64,000 nt of DNA from Odobenus rosmarus divergens (Eukaryota; Chordata; Mammalia; Carnivora; Odobenidae): assembly GCF_000321225.1 (NCBI RefSeq), contig NW_004451408.1, positions 586,595 to 650,594 on the forward strand, written 5' to 3'. This document shows positions 13,081 through 23,640 of the stretch, piece after piece. The translations under genes were made by a program, and so were the position numbers. Positions within the stretch are counted from its first letter, which is position 1, and every line of letters begins with the position of its first letter. Under the pieces are notes generated by a model that saw only the letters and a program-made list of their open reading frames with translations, had not been told where the DNA came from and searched no databases.

Positions 13081-13874
13081 TCTAACAAAAAAAAAAAATT
13101 GTAATTCAGAAAAAAATATGTATGTATTTCTGAGATTTTCCTAAGATACCATGACCAGTCCTCAGTAAGCCCAAATTAAGGAGAATTTACTGGTTTTAAA
13201 AGCCCACACATTTATTTTGAAGATTATGCTCTTTTTAAAATTTTATGTTGCTAAACACAAGTTCCGCCTTTACTTCTGACCCTTAGCATTTATGAGTTCA
13301 GCTTCACAAAATTTTGTTTCTGCTGCTCCTTCATTTTCTGACATTTTATACGGCAGACAGTCTCCCTCTGGTCTTCTTCCATGCCTCCTATACTGGAGTA
13401 TTATATTCAGCAAGTCAAGCTTCATTACATATTAAAATGTGACCTGTTTTTATCAAGTGGTATCTGGCTTTCCACATCTTCTAAAATAGTAAATATTGAT
13501 CCAGTCCTTTCCCCCAAGAGCCCACACTGAACCCACCGCGCCCAGGGGCCCTTTAGGTCTCAAAACCAGCTGCATTCAATTCCTGATTAATTTTATTTGA
13601 TCTTATATACTTGTAGCTTTAGCCTTTCGATCCCAGTAGGAAAATTACCAGCATATGGGATGCATATAAAATGACATGCAAAGCAATGCAAATTAATACA
13701 AACCATACACCTCTAAATTGCTTGGGAAAAGTCTCCAAGCTTTGACATTGATATTATCTGCTTTGCCTCTCTAGAGTCTGGTGAGCAGTGACCAGATTCT
13801 TTTATTAGCATTTATTTTTGATGGCCCCCAGCACCTGACACTTGGTAGCATGCTACATGGAAGAGGTGCCTCTG
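13081..13874. other. AT-rich sequence, nothing recognised
   Basis: No gene or assignable repeat is seen. Confidence 0.4.
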
Positions 13875-14060
13875 CCTGTGAGTCAGGCAAATGGAGTCCA
13901 AGACTTAACTTCGCCGCTGTTTGGTTCTATGGCCTTGTACAAGTTCTTGCAATTCCCTGGTTCTCAGATCCTACATCTGGAAATGATGGAAGTGACATCA
14001 TCGTAATAGAAACCACCAGCACTCGGGCTTACTGAGCACCCACCAGAGGCTGGCACAGTG
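13875..14060 (+). repeat. MIR-like fragment
   Basis: Weak MIR order: a GAGTCAGGCAAATGGAGTCC head, AAGTTCTTGCAATTCCCTGG, then CATCTGGAAATGATGGAAGT, and GAGGCTGGCACAGTGCATGC at the end. Confidence 0.5.
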
Positions 14061-15344
14061 CATGCCCATACTTGTGCACACGCGCGCATAGCATTTACAC
14101 ATTGTGCATGCACGACGCACACATGCTGTCCTCCCAACAGTCGTGGACAGGGTACCATAAAGATGCACCGCACAGGTGTGGTGCCACTTCGGGGATCAGG
14201 AAGCTCGGACAAGGCCACAAGCGGGGCAGTGGCATGGCCAGAAGCCAGGCCTCCGCAGTCTGGCTCCAGGGCCCCTCAGCCATGCCGCAGCTTTGTGGCA
14301 TGATTCCCATCCATGTCTTCCCAAACGTGAAGTTTGCCTAACCTACAAAGTAAAAATTCAAATTCCACGGTCATATATGCTTCAAAATATTGTTTCTGTA
14401 AGATGGCGATAGTTAGTTATGTGAGTTTGATATCCCAATCCAGCACAATCAGACTGTTTTTACCTAAAAGGACTCCCGATATCCTTTCCTGCCCACTCGC
14501 TCCAACCCATTCACATATAAATTATGTGCAAGGCTCTCTCACCTTAAAAAAGCCTTCCCGCTGTCCTGCCTCTCCCTTGAGGAGTGGCTTCCAAGGAGCT
14601 AAGCATGGAGGCTGCCACCGGTCCTGGGCCCACACCGTGCCCCACTCCACGTAGGACGCTGGCTCCCACATGGGCTTTGGTTGACACTCTCACCCCTCCC
14701 CACGAAGGCAGGGGCTCTGTGACAGGCCCACACCCCTGTCCCATCCACCCCAGGCTTTAAATAGTGCCCCAACACAGATAGCCCCCACTTGTCTGGAGCA
14801 TCAGCCGGGGTCTGGAAAGCAGCTCAGACTCAACCAACCAAATCTATCTTTCCTCCAAAATCTGCCCCTCGTCTAATGTTCCCTTTTTTGTAAATGGCAG
14901 CAACATCTGCCCAAACCTGGAGGGAATCGCCCTGCCCTCTGCTACACAGAAGTAGCCACCAAGTCACTCCAGAGTTGGCCTTGAATCTAAGCACTTGAAT
15001 AACCCTGCTGCCACCGGCTCAGCCTAGACCACGAGGCCTCTCACACCCTTGGAACAGTCCTGTTCACCTTCCGGGCACCTCAGATCCATTCTCACACAGC
15101 AACCTCAGTGTTTTGAATGGAAATCTCAGCAGGGTATCTCAGGCGTGAAACTGTCCAGAGGATGAATTCCACAAAATGGCCCCAAGATGTGGTCTCATCT
15201 CATCTCACCTGTGCTACTCTCCCTTCATGTCAGACTGGACCTCTCCATTCCATGAACTCTCTGCTAGCCCTCTTCTGTCTTAGGGCACACGGTTCCCTGC
15301 GGGGAGAAAGCTCCTTTCCTCCTTCTCCTCCCGGCACTTAGTGT
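14061..15344. other. Unique GC-moderate sequence
   Basis: Includes a short alternating purine-pyrimidine CA/CG stretch near 14076-14135. No coding exon is supported. Confidence 0.4.
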
Positions 15345-15490
15345 AAGCCCCCCTACTCATCCTTCAGGCCCACCTTAAATCTCCCCAAGAAGGCCTCCTG
15401 CCTCTACCCCAGACTCAGCACACCTGCGCTCCCACAGCACCCAGCACTGGCCTGACCCACAGTAAGCTTAGCTCAACAAATTTGGACTCA
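15345..15490 (+). repeat. L2-like fragment
   Basis: Shows TCCTTCAGGCCCACCTTAAA, AAGAAGGCCTCCTGCC and CACAGCACCCAGCACTGGCC, similar to the L2 3' region. Diverged. Confidence 0.45.
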
Positions 15491-16459
15491 TGAATTGACT
15501 TTTCAGCCCTGCATCACATAATCTATCTTGCTGTTTTCTTCCTGCCTCCCAGCCAAGGAGGAAACTCTTTGAAGTAGACACAGTTACACTTCTGGTAGGG
15601 GTGCTAAGATATGCCCCAGGTCACCATCTCATACTCCCCAAACTAGCTCCAGGAGTCACTGATTCTCACAGGAGAGAGGAGAAGCTGGGCACCGTCATAT
15701 ATACTCTCTACTTGCCCACCTCCCTGTCCCCCATGATCTGAGTTCATTCCAAGTCAGACTGATAACTATTTACTGTCTGCCTGTCTTGAGGGTACTTATT
15801 TAGCATGATGTCATCAAGTATCAACTTTGACTTACTCCCCAATTATGCTATTCACCCCTACCTACCTCTGGTGATTATTGTGGCATTTAGCAAATTACTG
15901 TAAACTTGGGAATGAGTACAAGTAATAAACAGGAGAGAATCACCCCCCCCATTCCCCTATCAGTTTTCCAAATTCAGTACCATACAACCAAATTCTTTGG
16001 CTACTGTTTCTATGCCAATAAAGAAGATAATTCAACAGCATCTTAATTGGTCATTTCTCAGACAGTATTGGATCCTTAGAAAGTGCAACATAGGAAATGT
16101 TCTCTGCAATAATTCATTTATTTTTTAAAGATTTTACTTCCTCAAGACACTGTCAACAGAAGCTGTTGACAGTGTCTTGAGGAATGGAAGATCAAAAAGG
16201 GTGACTTCTATGCCTACCAAACCGCATGGATACTTAATATTATTCCTAATTCCCTTAATATTCTGGTTCAATTTTACGGATGAGAAGAGGAAAGAACAAG
16301 GGCCTAAGGGCTAACACCACCTCTTCGCATACCCAGTAAGGGGGCAAAACACAAGTTTCCCAGGCTACAACGACCCAGAAAACCTCCCCAAGACAGAGGA
16401 CTTAGTTCTAAAATTTACCAAGCAATACCAGCTCACTCGCACTGTTAGCCTAAGTAAAG
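15491..16459. other. Unique sequence around the palindrome
   Basis: Apart from the palindrome and adjoining SINE-tail fragment (16117-16184), nothing is recognised up to the CpG island. Confidence 0.4.
16138..16184. repeat. Perfect palindrome, 22-bp arms and 3-base loop
   Basis: The left arm 16138-16159 (TTCCTCAAGACACTGTCAAC...) is exactly reverse-complementary to 16163-16184, with AAG between them. It abuts TTTTTTAAAGATTTTAC at 16121-16137, which resembles the reverse-complement tail of a CanSINE. The structure could extrude as a cruciform or stall polymerase. Confidence 0.9.
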
Positions 16460-17990
16460 ATGATAAACTGACTTGAGAGTCCAGACCTCTTGGCTCGGAT
16501 CCTCGGAGGTTTCCAGCCAGCCGGAGAGGCGCTGCCACCTCGCCAGGGGGACGTCCCGGTCAGCTCTGCGGCATGGAAACTTGACCTTAAAAAGCGCAGA
16601 AGCTCGTCCCTGGGAAGGCACCGCCGGGAGGTCTGTCCCGCAGCTTCCGATACCCAAACTGGTAAGACCCCCTCCCCTCAAGCACCTAGTCCTAATGGAG
16701 AAGCCACTGAAGCAGCCCATTCCCGAGCGCCTCGTCCCTCTCCCGCCCACTGGCCTCCCGCCCACCAGGGGCGAGGACGCCCATGGCCCGGGTCTCGGGC
16801 AGCGTCGCCGGGCCCGGGGCTGGGGCCAGGCTGGCGGGCTAGTCGGGAAAAGTGGGCGTCGCGACCCGCCCCTCGGCGCCCCTCACCTGAGCAGGTCTCT
16901 CTGGCCCTCGGGCCGGGAGGACTTAGACTGCCGGAGCCCCCCCTCGGGAAAGGGCGCGTGCCCGGAGCCGCGTTCTCACCGCTCCGGGAGAGTCTGGGGA
17001 AACCCTGGTGCGCACACGCCGCGCGACTCCCAGCCGCCGCGCCGGTTCCCGAAGTTGCCGCGTCCGCTTGGCGCGCGGCGGGGTCGCCCACAGTAGTCCT
17101 CGGCTCCACCTGCGCCCGCCGGGTGCCGGCGCCCTTCCTCCCCGCGCCCGCAGGCGCGCAGCCAGGCGGGGGCTCAGCCCGGGATCCCGATGCGGCACCC
17201 CGCGGCCGACGCCCCAGCCCTCCCTCACCCTCGAGAGCAGCGCGGCGCCCAAGTTTTCCCCAGCGGGAAAGTGAAAGTCTCGAGGAGGAGAGGGTCCGGG
17301 CGTCCGGGTACCCCGCGGCTGGGATCGGAGCCCCGCACCCGCCACCGCGGGACAGCTCTGCACCCCGGCCCCGGACGTTCCTCACTGGCCTGCGTGGCCA
17401 AGTCGACTTACGAAAGGGAGCAGGGGAGCCCCGAACGCGGGGTCCCCGCGGCTGCAGAAGCCACCCGGGCGGGGGCCGTGAGCTGCGCTCCGGGATCCCG
17501 GCCCCTCTGCTGCTGCTGCGGTGGCGGTGGCGGCTCGCTCCCGCCTCCTCCCCTTTCGCCAACTCGGCGGCGCGCCCTGCTAGGGACTTGCTCTCCCTCG
17601 GCCGGGGGTGGGAGAGCGCCGAGCGGCCCCCGTGACGTGGAGAAAGGAGGAGCGCCGTCGCCGCGCTCCCGCAGCCGGAGCTCCCCCCACCCTGCACTCC
17701 GGGGTTCCCGCTCCACGCTTGGGACAAAGTTCTGAGGCGCGCGCGGCGCGCTACACTCCCGCCCAGCCGCGCGGCTCCCCGCCGCTGCCCTGAGTGTCAC
17801 CCAGGTTCGGTTTCCTCCCCGCGGGAAACAGACAAGATCCGAGGTCTGGAGACCTAAGAGACTGCCCCAAAGTCGCTCAGAGGGCGGTGACAAAGCAAAC
17901 TTACATCTGCGACTCCTTGCTTTTCCCCGAGGCTGTGCTCTGTGAAGCGCTGGCCCTGCACCAATCGCCCGGCTCTCATTGGTGAGCCGA
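16460..17990. promoter_or_regulatory. CpG island, candidate GCNT4 promoter region
   Basis: About 1.5 kb of very GC-rich, CpG-dense sequence in an otherwise AT-rich, CpG-poor window, densest at 16750-17780. It contains GC boxes, a CRE-like TGACGT at 17633-17638 and triplet-rich runs near 17508-17535. CCAAT boxes cluster at the right edge (17961-18066), which suggests transcription leftwards on the minus strand. In other mammals GCNT4 (core 2 beta-1,6-N-acetylglucosaminyltransferase 4) lies just past the 3' end of ANKRD31 on the same strand, so this may be its promoter; that is inference from gene order. Long open frames here come from base composition. No coding exon of GCNT4 is present between 1 and 16400. 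Confidence 0.75.
17412..17720 (-). other. Candidate non-coding first exon of a minus-strand transcript
   Basis: A consensus donor GTAAGT occurs on the minus strand at 17411-17406, inside the CpG island and about 550 bases downstream of the CCAAT cluster. A first exon ending at 17412 and starting somewhere near 17700 would fit a leftward TATA-less promoter. No transcript evidence is available and the start is only a guess. Confidence 0.3.
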
Positions 17991-18066
17991 GGACAGTGTC
18001 CCACGCAGCTTGGCGAAATATCTAGGAACAGCGTGGGAAGGTGGAGCTTTATGGCCAATAAATTGG
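17961..18066. promoter_or_regulatory. Cluster of four CCAAT boxes in two inverted pairs
   Basis: CCAAT at 17961-17965 with ATTGG at 17978-17982, then CCAAT at 18055-18059 with ATTGG at 18062-18066. Each is a core NF-Y motif. Spaced at the edge of a CpG island, they look like proximal promoter elements. Confidence 0.45.
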
Positions 18067-18300
18067 GTACAAAGTTGTTTTTCAATCAGTGCCTACATGC
18101 CAAATAGACACTCTAAGGCTTCCTCTTTACCCTAAAGCGGGGGTGAGGGCTGCATCCTTGAGGGCGCAGGATCCGGTACCAACCCTGCTCACCGAATAAC
18201 TGAATGAAAGCAAGCACAGTCCTACTTAGCCAATTGGGCAGTATCTACGACTTGAAATATACCAATTTTGTGATGTGGACGTGATGCAGGCAGACTAGTC

Positions 18301-18979
18301 TGAGGACCCAGAATGGGGGTCCCACAGGATCAGCCAAGAAGGTTCTTCAGGCAAGATGGAAATCAAATGTTTACCAGGAGGAAGCGAAAACAGAGTTTAT
18401 TGAATAGCGCGAGTGACAGAGAATAACAGAGAGAGTGTGTCTGGGAGACTCCAAAAGGGGAATGAATCTAGTGGTTGCTTGGGGTTAGGGATTTCTATTG
18501 GAAAGGGGTGCAGGGTACCTGTTCCTTCGGTAATTCAGGGTATGGTCCAATCGAAGGTGAGTGACGGGTGATTAATAGGTGTTATTTTATAAGTCATTGA
18601 AAGTAGCGGGTGGTGATGCCAGGGTCAGCCCAGGTTTGTTCAAAGCTAAAGCTTTTGGGATCTGGCTAGATGTTATCAGGTGTTTGAGGGCCCAGTGCAA
18701 AACTCAGAGAATGAGTAACTTTGTTTCCCCCTTGGAGTGGGAACATAGCTTCTCTAGTTTATTCAGATGCAAAAAATAAACATGAGTAAATGGGACCTAG
18801 CAGAAAAACAGCAGAGATGGAGCCCTTCTAAAAATGGAGTCTCTTCGGTTTTCCTGTTTCAGATGCTTTACCTGTGCTGGCAATTGCCATACTTCCAGAA
18901 GTCTCCTGCCCCGCTCCTGTTCCTTTCAGGGCCAGAGGATCCTAGGCCCTGCCTTATAGAATAGTAGGGGCACGAGGCA
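18301..18979 (-). mobile_element. Solo endogenous retrovirus LTR (ERV1-like)
   Basis: A 679-base element that on the minus strand starts with TG and ends with CA, flanked on both sides by AGTC (18297-18300 and 18980-18983), the 4-bp TSD expected of class I (gammaretrovirus-like) elements. On the minus strand it has a TATA-like TTATAAAA (about 18593-18586) and an AATAAA poly(A) signal at 18401-18396, in the order U3-R-U5. No gag, pol or env sequence adjoins it, so it is a solo LTR left by recombination between two LTRs. It points leftwards, towards the CpG island, the same direction as the putative promoter. The family name is not known to me. Confidence 0.75.
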
Positions 18980-18983
18980 AGTC

Positions 18984-19339
18984 AATCACAGCTAGTTTGT
19001 TCCTTCCTTCCTCTGTCAGTCTATGTTGACTAAGGGCCTGCTGTATGCCTGGCTGGTTCGTGGGGAGTCAGATAGGACCAGGCCCTGCCACCCCATGAAT
19101 CCCAAATAGGGAGCACAGCATAGGACCCCATATCCTTTACTCAAAGCATCCAGAGTCTGTCCACAGTAGTAGAAACTCTGAGACTACTCTGCCTTTTAAA
19201 AAAATTCTCCGTGCCAGGGGAGCAAGTATTTTCAAGCAGACATATTCAAGTAAATGGCCAGCTTTGCACTTACCTCCCTTTCCTGCAAGAGTCACTAAAG
19301 ATCAGGTGATTCACCCTTCTGGTCTCCCTCATCTGCACA
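18984..19339. other. Unique sequence, nothing recognised
   Basis: No gene or clear repeat is seen between the solo LTR and the next MIR. Confidence 0.4.
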
Positions 19340-19570
19340 GGATGATGATGATGATGACAATAAAAGCAAGTGAGGCTTCTATCATCTATCTTGGGTGACA
19401 TTCTAAGCAATTTATGCGGACTCTTTCAATCCTCACAGAGTTAGGAGGGAGGTGCCATTTCTCTTTCTCTTCTTTCTCTTCATTTTATAAATGAGGAGAG
19501 GAAGCAAGTAAAGCGTAGTAACTTGCCAGTAAATGGAATAACCAGAACTCAGCCCCAGGTGCTCTCTCCC
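19340..19570 (-). repeat. MIR SINE
   Basis: Reverse MIR with ATTCTAAGCAATTTATGCGG, TTTTATAAATGAGGAGAGGA and AGTAACTTGCCAGTAAATGG. A short (ATG)n run lies at its left edge. Confidence 0.65.
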
Positions 19571-20054
19571 AAGTATCCATGCTGGGAACAACGGAGGGGA
19601 CCGAGGCCTCCAGCCTGGAATTCAAGTGGTCCACCAGCCCACATCAGCCCAGCTCACACCACGGGAGCTTCCAATGATCTCAAGCAAGGGGTGCTGTGCA
19701 ATCCACAGTCACATAGGTTGATTCTATTATTTTGAATATATCCTATCATAAGTAGTTATCTCTTCATTCACCTGCTCCCCTGTCTCCAACTCCCAGATCA
19801 ACCTTTTTGTCATAAAGCAAACTGTTTCTAATGAAGGGACCTTGAAAACGCCTTTAACATCAAGTTTGTAAACATTGTTTTGGATTGTTCTGTATTCAGA
19901 CCATACCAGGTCTTTCCCCACCCTCTGCATTCACTGCCTTCAATGACTCCCTTCCCTTAAAACAGTGCCTCAGGTCTTTCGAAAGCCAACTGTCCAAGGC
20001 TGGATGGTGGCCCCAGAAGGCCTCTCCTACACTCTATAGCATGCTCAGCATTCC
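19571..20054. other. Unique sequence, nothing recognised
   Basis: No supported exon or repeat. Confidence 0.4.
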
Positions 20055-20515
20055 TGGATTAGTTTCCCAGGGCCGCTGTAACAAATGACCACAAACTGGG
20101 TGACTTAAAACAGCAGAAATGTATTCTTTCACAATTCTGGAGCTAGAAGCCTGAGATTAAGGTGTTGGCAGGGCTGTGCTCCCTCTGAAAGCTCGAGGGA
20201 AGAATCCTTCCCTGCTGCTTCCTAGCTTCAGGTGGTTGCTGGTACTCCTTGGCATTCCTTGGCCTGCAGAAGCATCACTCCAGCCTCTGTGTCCTTCACT
20301 GTATTAGCCTTCTTTTTTTGGGTCTTTTCTGTGTCCAGATTTCTCTCATCTTTAAGGATACCAGACATTGGATTTAGGGCCATCTTAATCTAGTAATGAC
20401 CTCATCTTAACTCCATTACATCTGCAAAGACTCTATTTCCAAATAAGGTCATGTTCACAGCTTCTGGGTGGACATGAATTTTGGGGAGATGCTGTTCAAC
20501 CCAGTACCATCCCTA
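20055..20515 (-). mobile_element. MaLR LTR (MLT1-like)
   Basis: The plus strand reads GTAACAAATGACCACAAACT, GGGTGACTTAAAACAGCAGA, then CCAAATAAGGTCATGTTCAC and an ATGAATTTTGGGG end, the reverse complement of an ERVL-MaLR LTR. The subfamily is uncertain. Confidence 0.7.
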
Positions 20516-21014
20516 AAAGTCATTGTTAATGAAAATGTTTGCTTGAGCTAAGGATGCAAACAGGTATAAATCACAGGCCCTACCCTCAAGTAAGACACTG
20601 TATTTACAGACATACTCTCTATACCCAGAACATAGATAACCAGCAAGACAGGAGATGCTAAGAGCCAACTGACTGGGGCCAAATGACAATCCATGGGCCA
20701 AATGACAGCCATGCCCAGGAATTGAGCCAAGGGGACACAGTCACTGAGAACACCACTAAAGGACTTTACTCCAAGAAGAGGGTAATCTAAGCACGTCCTT
20801 GAAGGAAAGCAAAGATAAATCAGGAGGGCTTATCAAAAGCACAGCCCTTAAGGGGGTATGTGTGCCGGGCAGAATCTTACTTCTGAAATTTCATTGCAGA
20901 CATGAGAGACTGAACGGTTGTGAACACCTACCATATGGAGTATAAGAACATGGTGAATTACTTTGGCTATAATAATAGTATGTTGTAATGCCATAGCAAT
21001 GAGCATGCTTTAAA
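20516..21014. other. Unique sequence, nothing recognised
   Basis: No supported exon or repeat. Confidence 0.4.
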
Positions 21015-21185
21015 GTACTCTTTCCTTTCATTAATTTCATTTGGTCTTTATGAAAATCCTGAGTGTCATCAGAGAAAAGGACATCATATCTTACAACTAA
21101 GGGTTCTGGGGCTCAACGGGGGCAAGTAATTTGCCCAAGTCAAAGAGCAAATCAGTTGTAGAATTGGTATGAAATACATTGGCCT
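21015..21185 (-). repeat. MIR fragment
   Basis: Reverse MIR with TTCTGGGGCTCAACGGGGGC and AGTAATTTGCCCAAGTCAAA, then the region matching the box around GAGCAAATCAG. Confidence 0.6.
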
Positions 21186-22089
21186 CAATAGTCCTTGTTC
21201 AGGAATTTCCTTACCGAATGATGTTTCCCCCTGGGTGAGCCTTCCAGTACTGGTGTGTTGTTCTTGGCCCAAGGAAAGCATTTGAAGAACACGGTAATCC
21301 TGCAAGAAATGAAAAGCCTTTTTCAAAGCCATGTGAATTCCAAATTGGAATTGTGATAAACCTTCCCCAGACATCTGAATTGGTTTCACTAAAACTTCTG
21401 AGGATTTTTCTCTGTATTAAAGAATCTCTTTTGGCCTCCAGAGACATAATAGGATACAATGGCCTTCTGAAAAACTCAGCTGATTATTTTATGAAAATAG
21501 GGGTTGAATGCAACTTGAAGGCACACAGAGACATCGGTGAGAAGTTGATTACAAAAGACCATAAATTACATCACAAAATGATAAGCTGGCAAAAACTGAT
21601 AATCACAACTCAGTGTCTGATCTCATCAGTGCGGAGTCATGCACAGAGGACCAGATCTTGGCATGTTTTAAAGACTTTCTAATAAGAATCTGTAACTGTG
21701 GCTAGCAGCTGGAAGCAAGCAGAAAGTCTAGCCTTGAGCTATCTGATGATTGAATGTGTTTTCCTGGATTTTCTTTTACTTAGTAAGCAGGTAACTTACT
21801 GCAACCTCGGCTGGTTGTCTTTAAACATATATTTAAGGATGAAATGCTTTTGAGTCTACTGTGATTCATGGAGTTCTTGCTTGTGCAAAGTGCTACACTG
21901 GTTGCTATAGGAGAATACAAAAATATAAAAGTCCCTGACCTTGAAGAAAATCCCATCTAATTCAGAAGATTAAAAATGGTATAAGTGGGGCTGCAATGGA
22001 ATTCTTTAGCAATTTCTTATCACTCAGTTGTCTGTTCAGATGCAACTTCTCAAAACCAGGCCTTCACTTGCCATCTTTTTTAAAATAAT
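21186..22089. other. AT-rich unique sequence
   Basis: Nothing is recognised. A plus-strand open frame at 21353-21682 shows no domain. Confidence 0.4.
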
Positions 22090-22310
22090 GGCCTGCTGTA
22101 CCTTCATATCACCTTCTAGCCCTTTATCTCGCTCCAGGGCCTTTATGACATTGATCATTATCTGAAGTGAAGTTGTTTGCTTGTTTACTCTGCTCCTAGA
22201 CATAGTATCCACAAGGACATGGAATTGTCTTGTTTTTTGCTGTATTCCTAGCAACTAAAACAATGTTGGGCATATATTAGGTGCTCATTAAATATTTTTC
22301 AAACAAAGTA
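22090..22310 (+). repeat. L2 LINE 3' fragment
   Basis: Ends with CAACTAAAACAATGTTGGGC and ATATTAGGTGCTCATTAAAT, like the L2 3' terminus; the upstream part is consistent but diverged. Confidence 0.6.
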
Positions 22311-22354
22311 CATATTAATTAACTGAAAATGGACCAAGATAACTTGAATTAATG

Positions 22355-22495
22355 TAGTGTTTCTCATATTTGCCTGATAAGACTTCTATGGACATTTTGA
22401 TTCAGGAAGCCTGGAGTGGGGCCCAGGAATCTGTATTCTTAAGAAACATCCCAACTGATTGTTTTAAAGAGGTAGTTGGGGAAACACGGGATTAA
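22355..22495. repeat. MER5-like hAT fossil
   Basis: GTGTTTCTCATATTTGCCTG at one end and a complementary-style GGGGAAACACGGG at the other, with GTGGGGCCCAGGAATCTGTA inside. Confidence 0.6.
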
Positions 22496-22549
22496 TGCAA
22501 TGATTGATGGTGGTTGGGAGAAAAAAGTGAAGTGACAAGACCAGTTTCC

Positions 22550-22720
22550 AGAGATCAGTGGCTGCTCACTGGAATCATCTGGGAGAGATGAAAAAAATCC
22601 TGGCAGCATAGACAATATTCCAGATCAATGAAATTAGAATCTCTGGGGGTGGGGCCTGGATTTGGGCCAGGTCTTAACATTTACCAGTTGATTCTAATGT
22701 ATAGCCAAGGCTGAAAAGCC
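22550..22720. repeat. MER5A-like hAT fossil
   Basis: TCAGTGGCTGCTCACTGGAA, TTAGAATCTCTGGGGGTGGG and GATTCTAATGTATAGCCAAG in MER5A order. Confidence 0.7.
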
Positions 22721-23171
22721 CCTGGGATCTGCAGAAATATTTTATAAGTACTCCAAGTATACTACTAGGTTGTGCTCCTGTTGCTTCCAGCTTCTTATGT
22801 CCCACAGCTGGAATCCTTGATCTCCTAGTCTAGAAGAAACATGTGCAGAAACTTACACAATAACCCCATTTGGGGAGAACTATAGTAACTTTTTGCTGTT
22901 GTTAAAAAAAAAAAGTTATTTAAAGCAACAACTGAATATAACCTCTTGTACTTCATGGCCAGAGCTGAAAACACCTACAATATATTGAAGGTGAGAAAGC
23001 CAAGGCCCCCTGGGCAGAGCCTAGGTAGTTAATAGAGAGCAAAAACGCTATGCTTATAACAAAATGGGAGAATGCATAGGAGAATCCCGAGTTTCTCTTG
23101 AATGCCTAGAGAAAGATGACAGGTGGCCCAGGAAAGAGGGAGAAGGAGAAGATATGGAAAGAGTCTAGAGC

Positions 23172-23275
23172 AGTGGTTCTCAGTCTGACTGCATATTAAA
23201 GTCGCGTGGGGAGCTTAAGAACTTACTGATCCCCAGACTTGTTCTCAAAGATTCTACTGTAATAAGTATAGGGGT
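23172..23275. repeat. MER5A-like fragment
   Basis: Begins with GCAGTGGTTCTCAGTCTGAC, then TTAAAGTCGCGTGGGGAGCT; only the first part is kept. Confidence 0.65.
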
Positions 23276-23278
23276 GTA

Positions 23279-23280
<2 letters not shown>

Positions 23281-23328
<48 letters not shown>
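23281..23328 (+). repeat. (TG)n microsatellite
   Basis: About 24 TG units with a single early interruption. Confidence 0.97.
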
Positions 23329-23384
23329 TACAGCAAGGTTGTTCTCAGTGGTTTAGAGAGGGGATCCTGGGCAAGTTACCCCTC

Positions 23385-23640
23385 ATAACAACAACAGCTA
23401 TCATTTATTGAGCGATCACTCTGTGCCAGCCACAGTGGCCGATGCCTGCTTTACACAGCTTACCTCATTTAATCCTCACAGACATCTGAGGAGGGAGGTA
23501 CATTGCTAGCTCCCTTTACAGATATGGAAGCCTGGCGGGGGTGGATCACAAGGTTCTATAACTAGAGAGTGGTAGAGTCAGGATGTTGGCCCACCACCTG
23601 CCCTCACGTCCACTGTCTTGTACTGCTTCAACCAAGACAG
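23385..23640 (-). repeat. MIR SINE
   Basis: ATCATTTATTGAGCGATCAC, CTGTGCCAGCCACAGTGGCC, CCTCATTTAATCCTCACAGA and GATATGGAAGCCTGG: an almost complete reverse MIR. Confidence 0.75.

Noticed and set aside
14076..14135. CA/CG-rich stretch as a possible functional Z-DNA element
   Set aside because: Too short and irregular to claim anything beyond base composition.
1..16400. Search for the single GCNT4 coding exon
   Set aside because: The expected exon of about 1.36 kb would give a long open frame with a type II membrane anchor; none exists here, so GCNT4 coding sequence is not claimed.
16473..17735. Long overlapping open frames on both strands (up to 381 and 349 codons)
   Set aside because: They lie in a CpG island where stop codons are rare; the translations are low-complexity Arg/Pro/Gly/Ala with no domain, and both strands are open at once.
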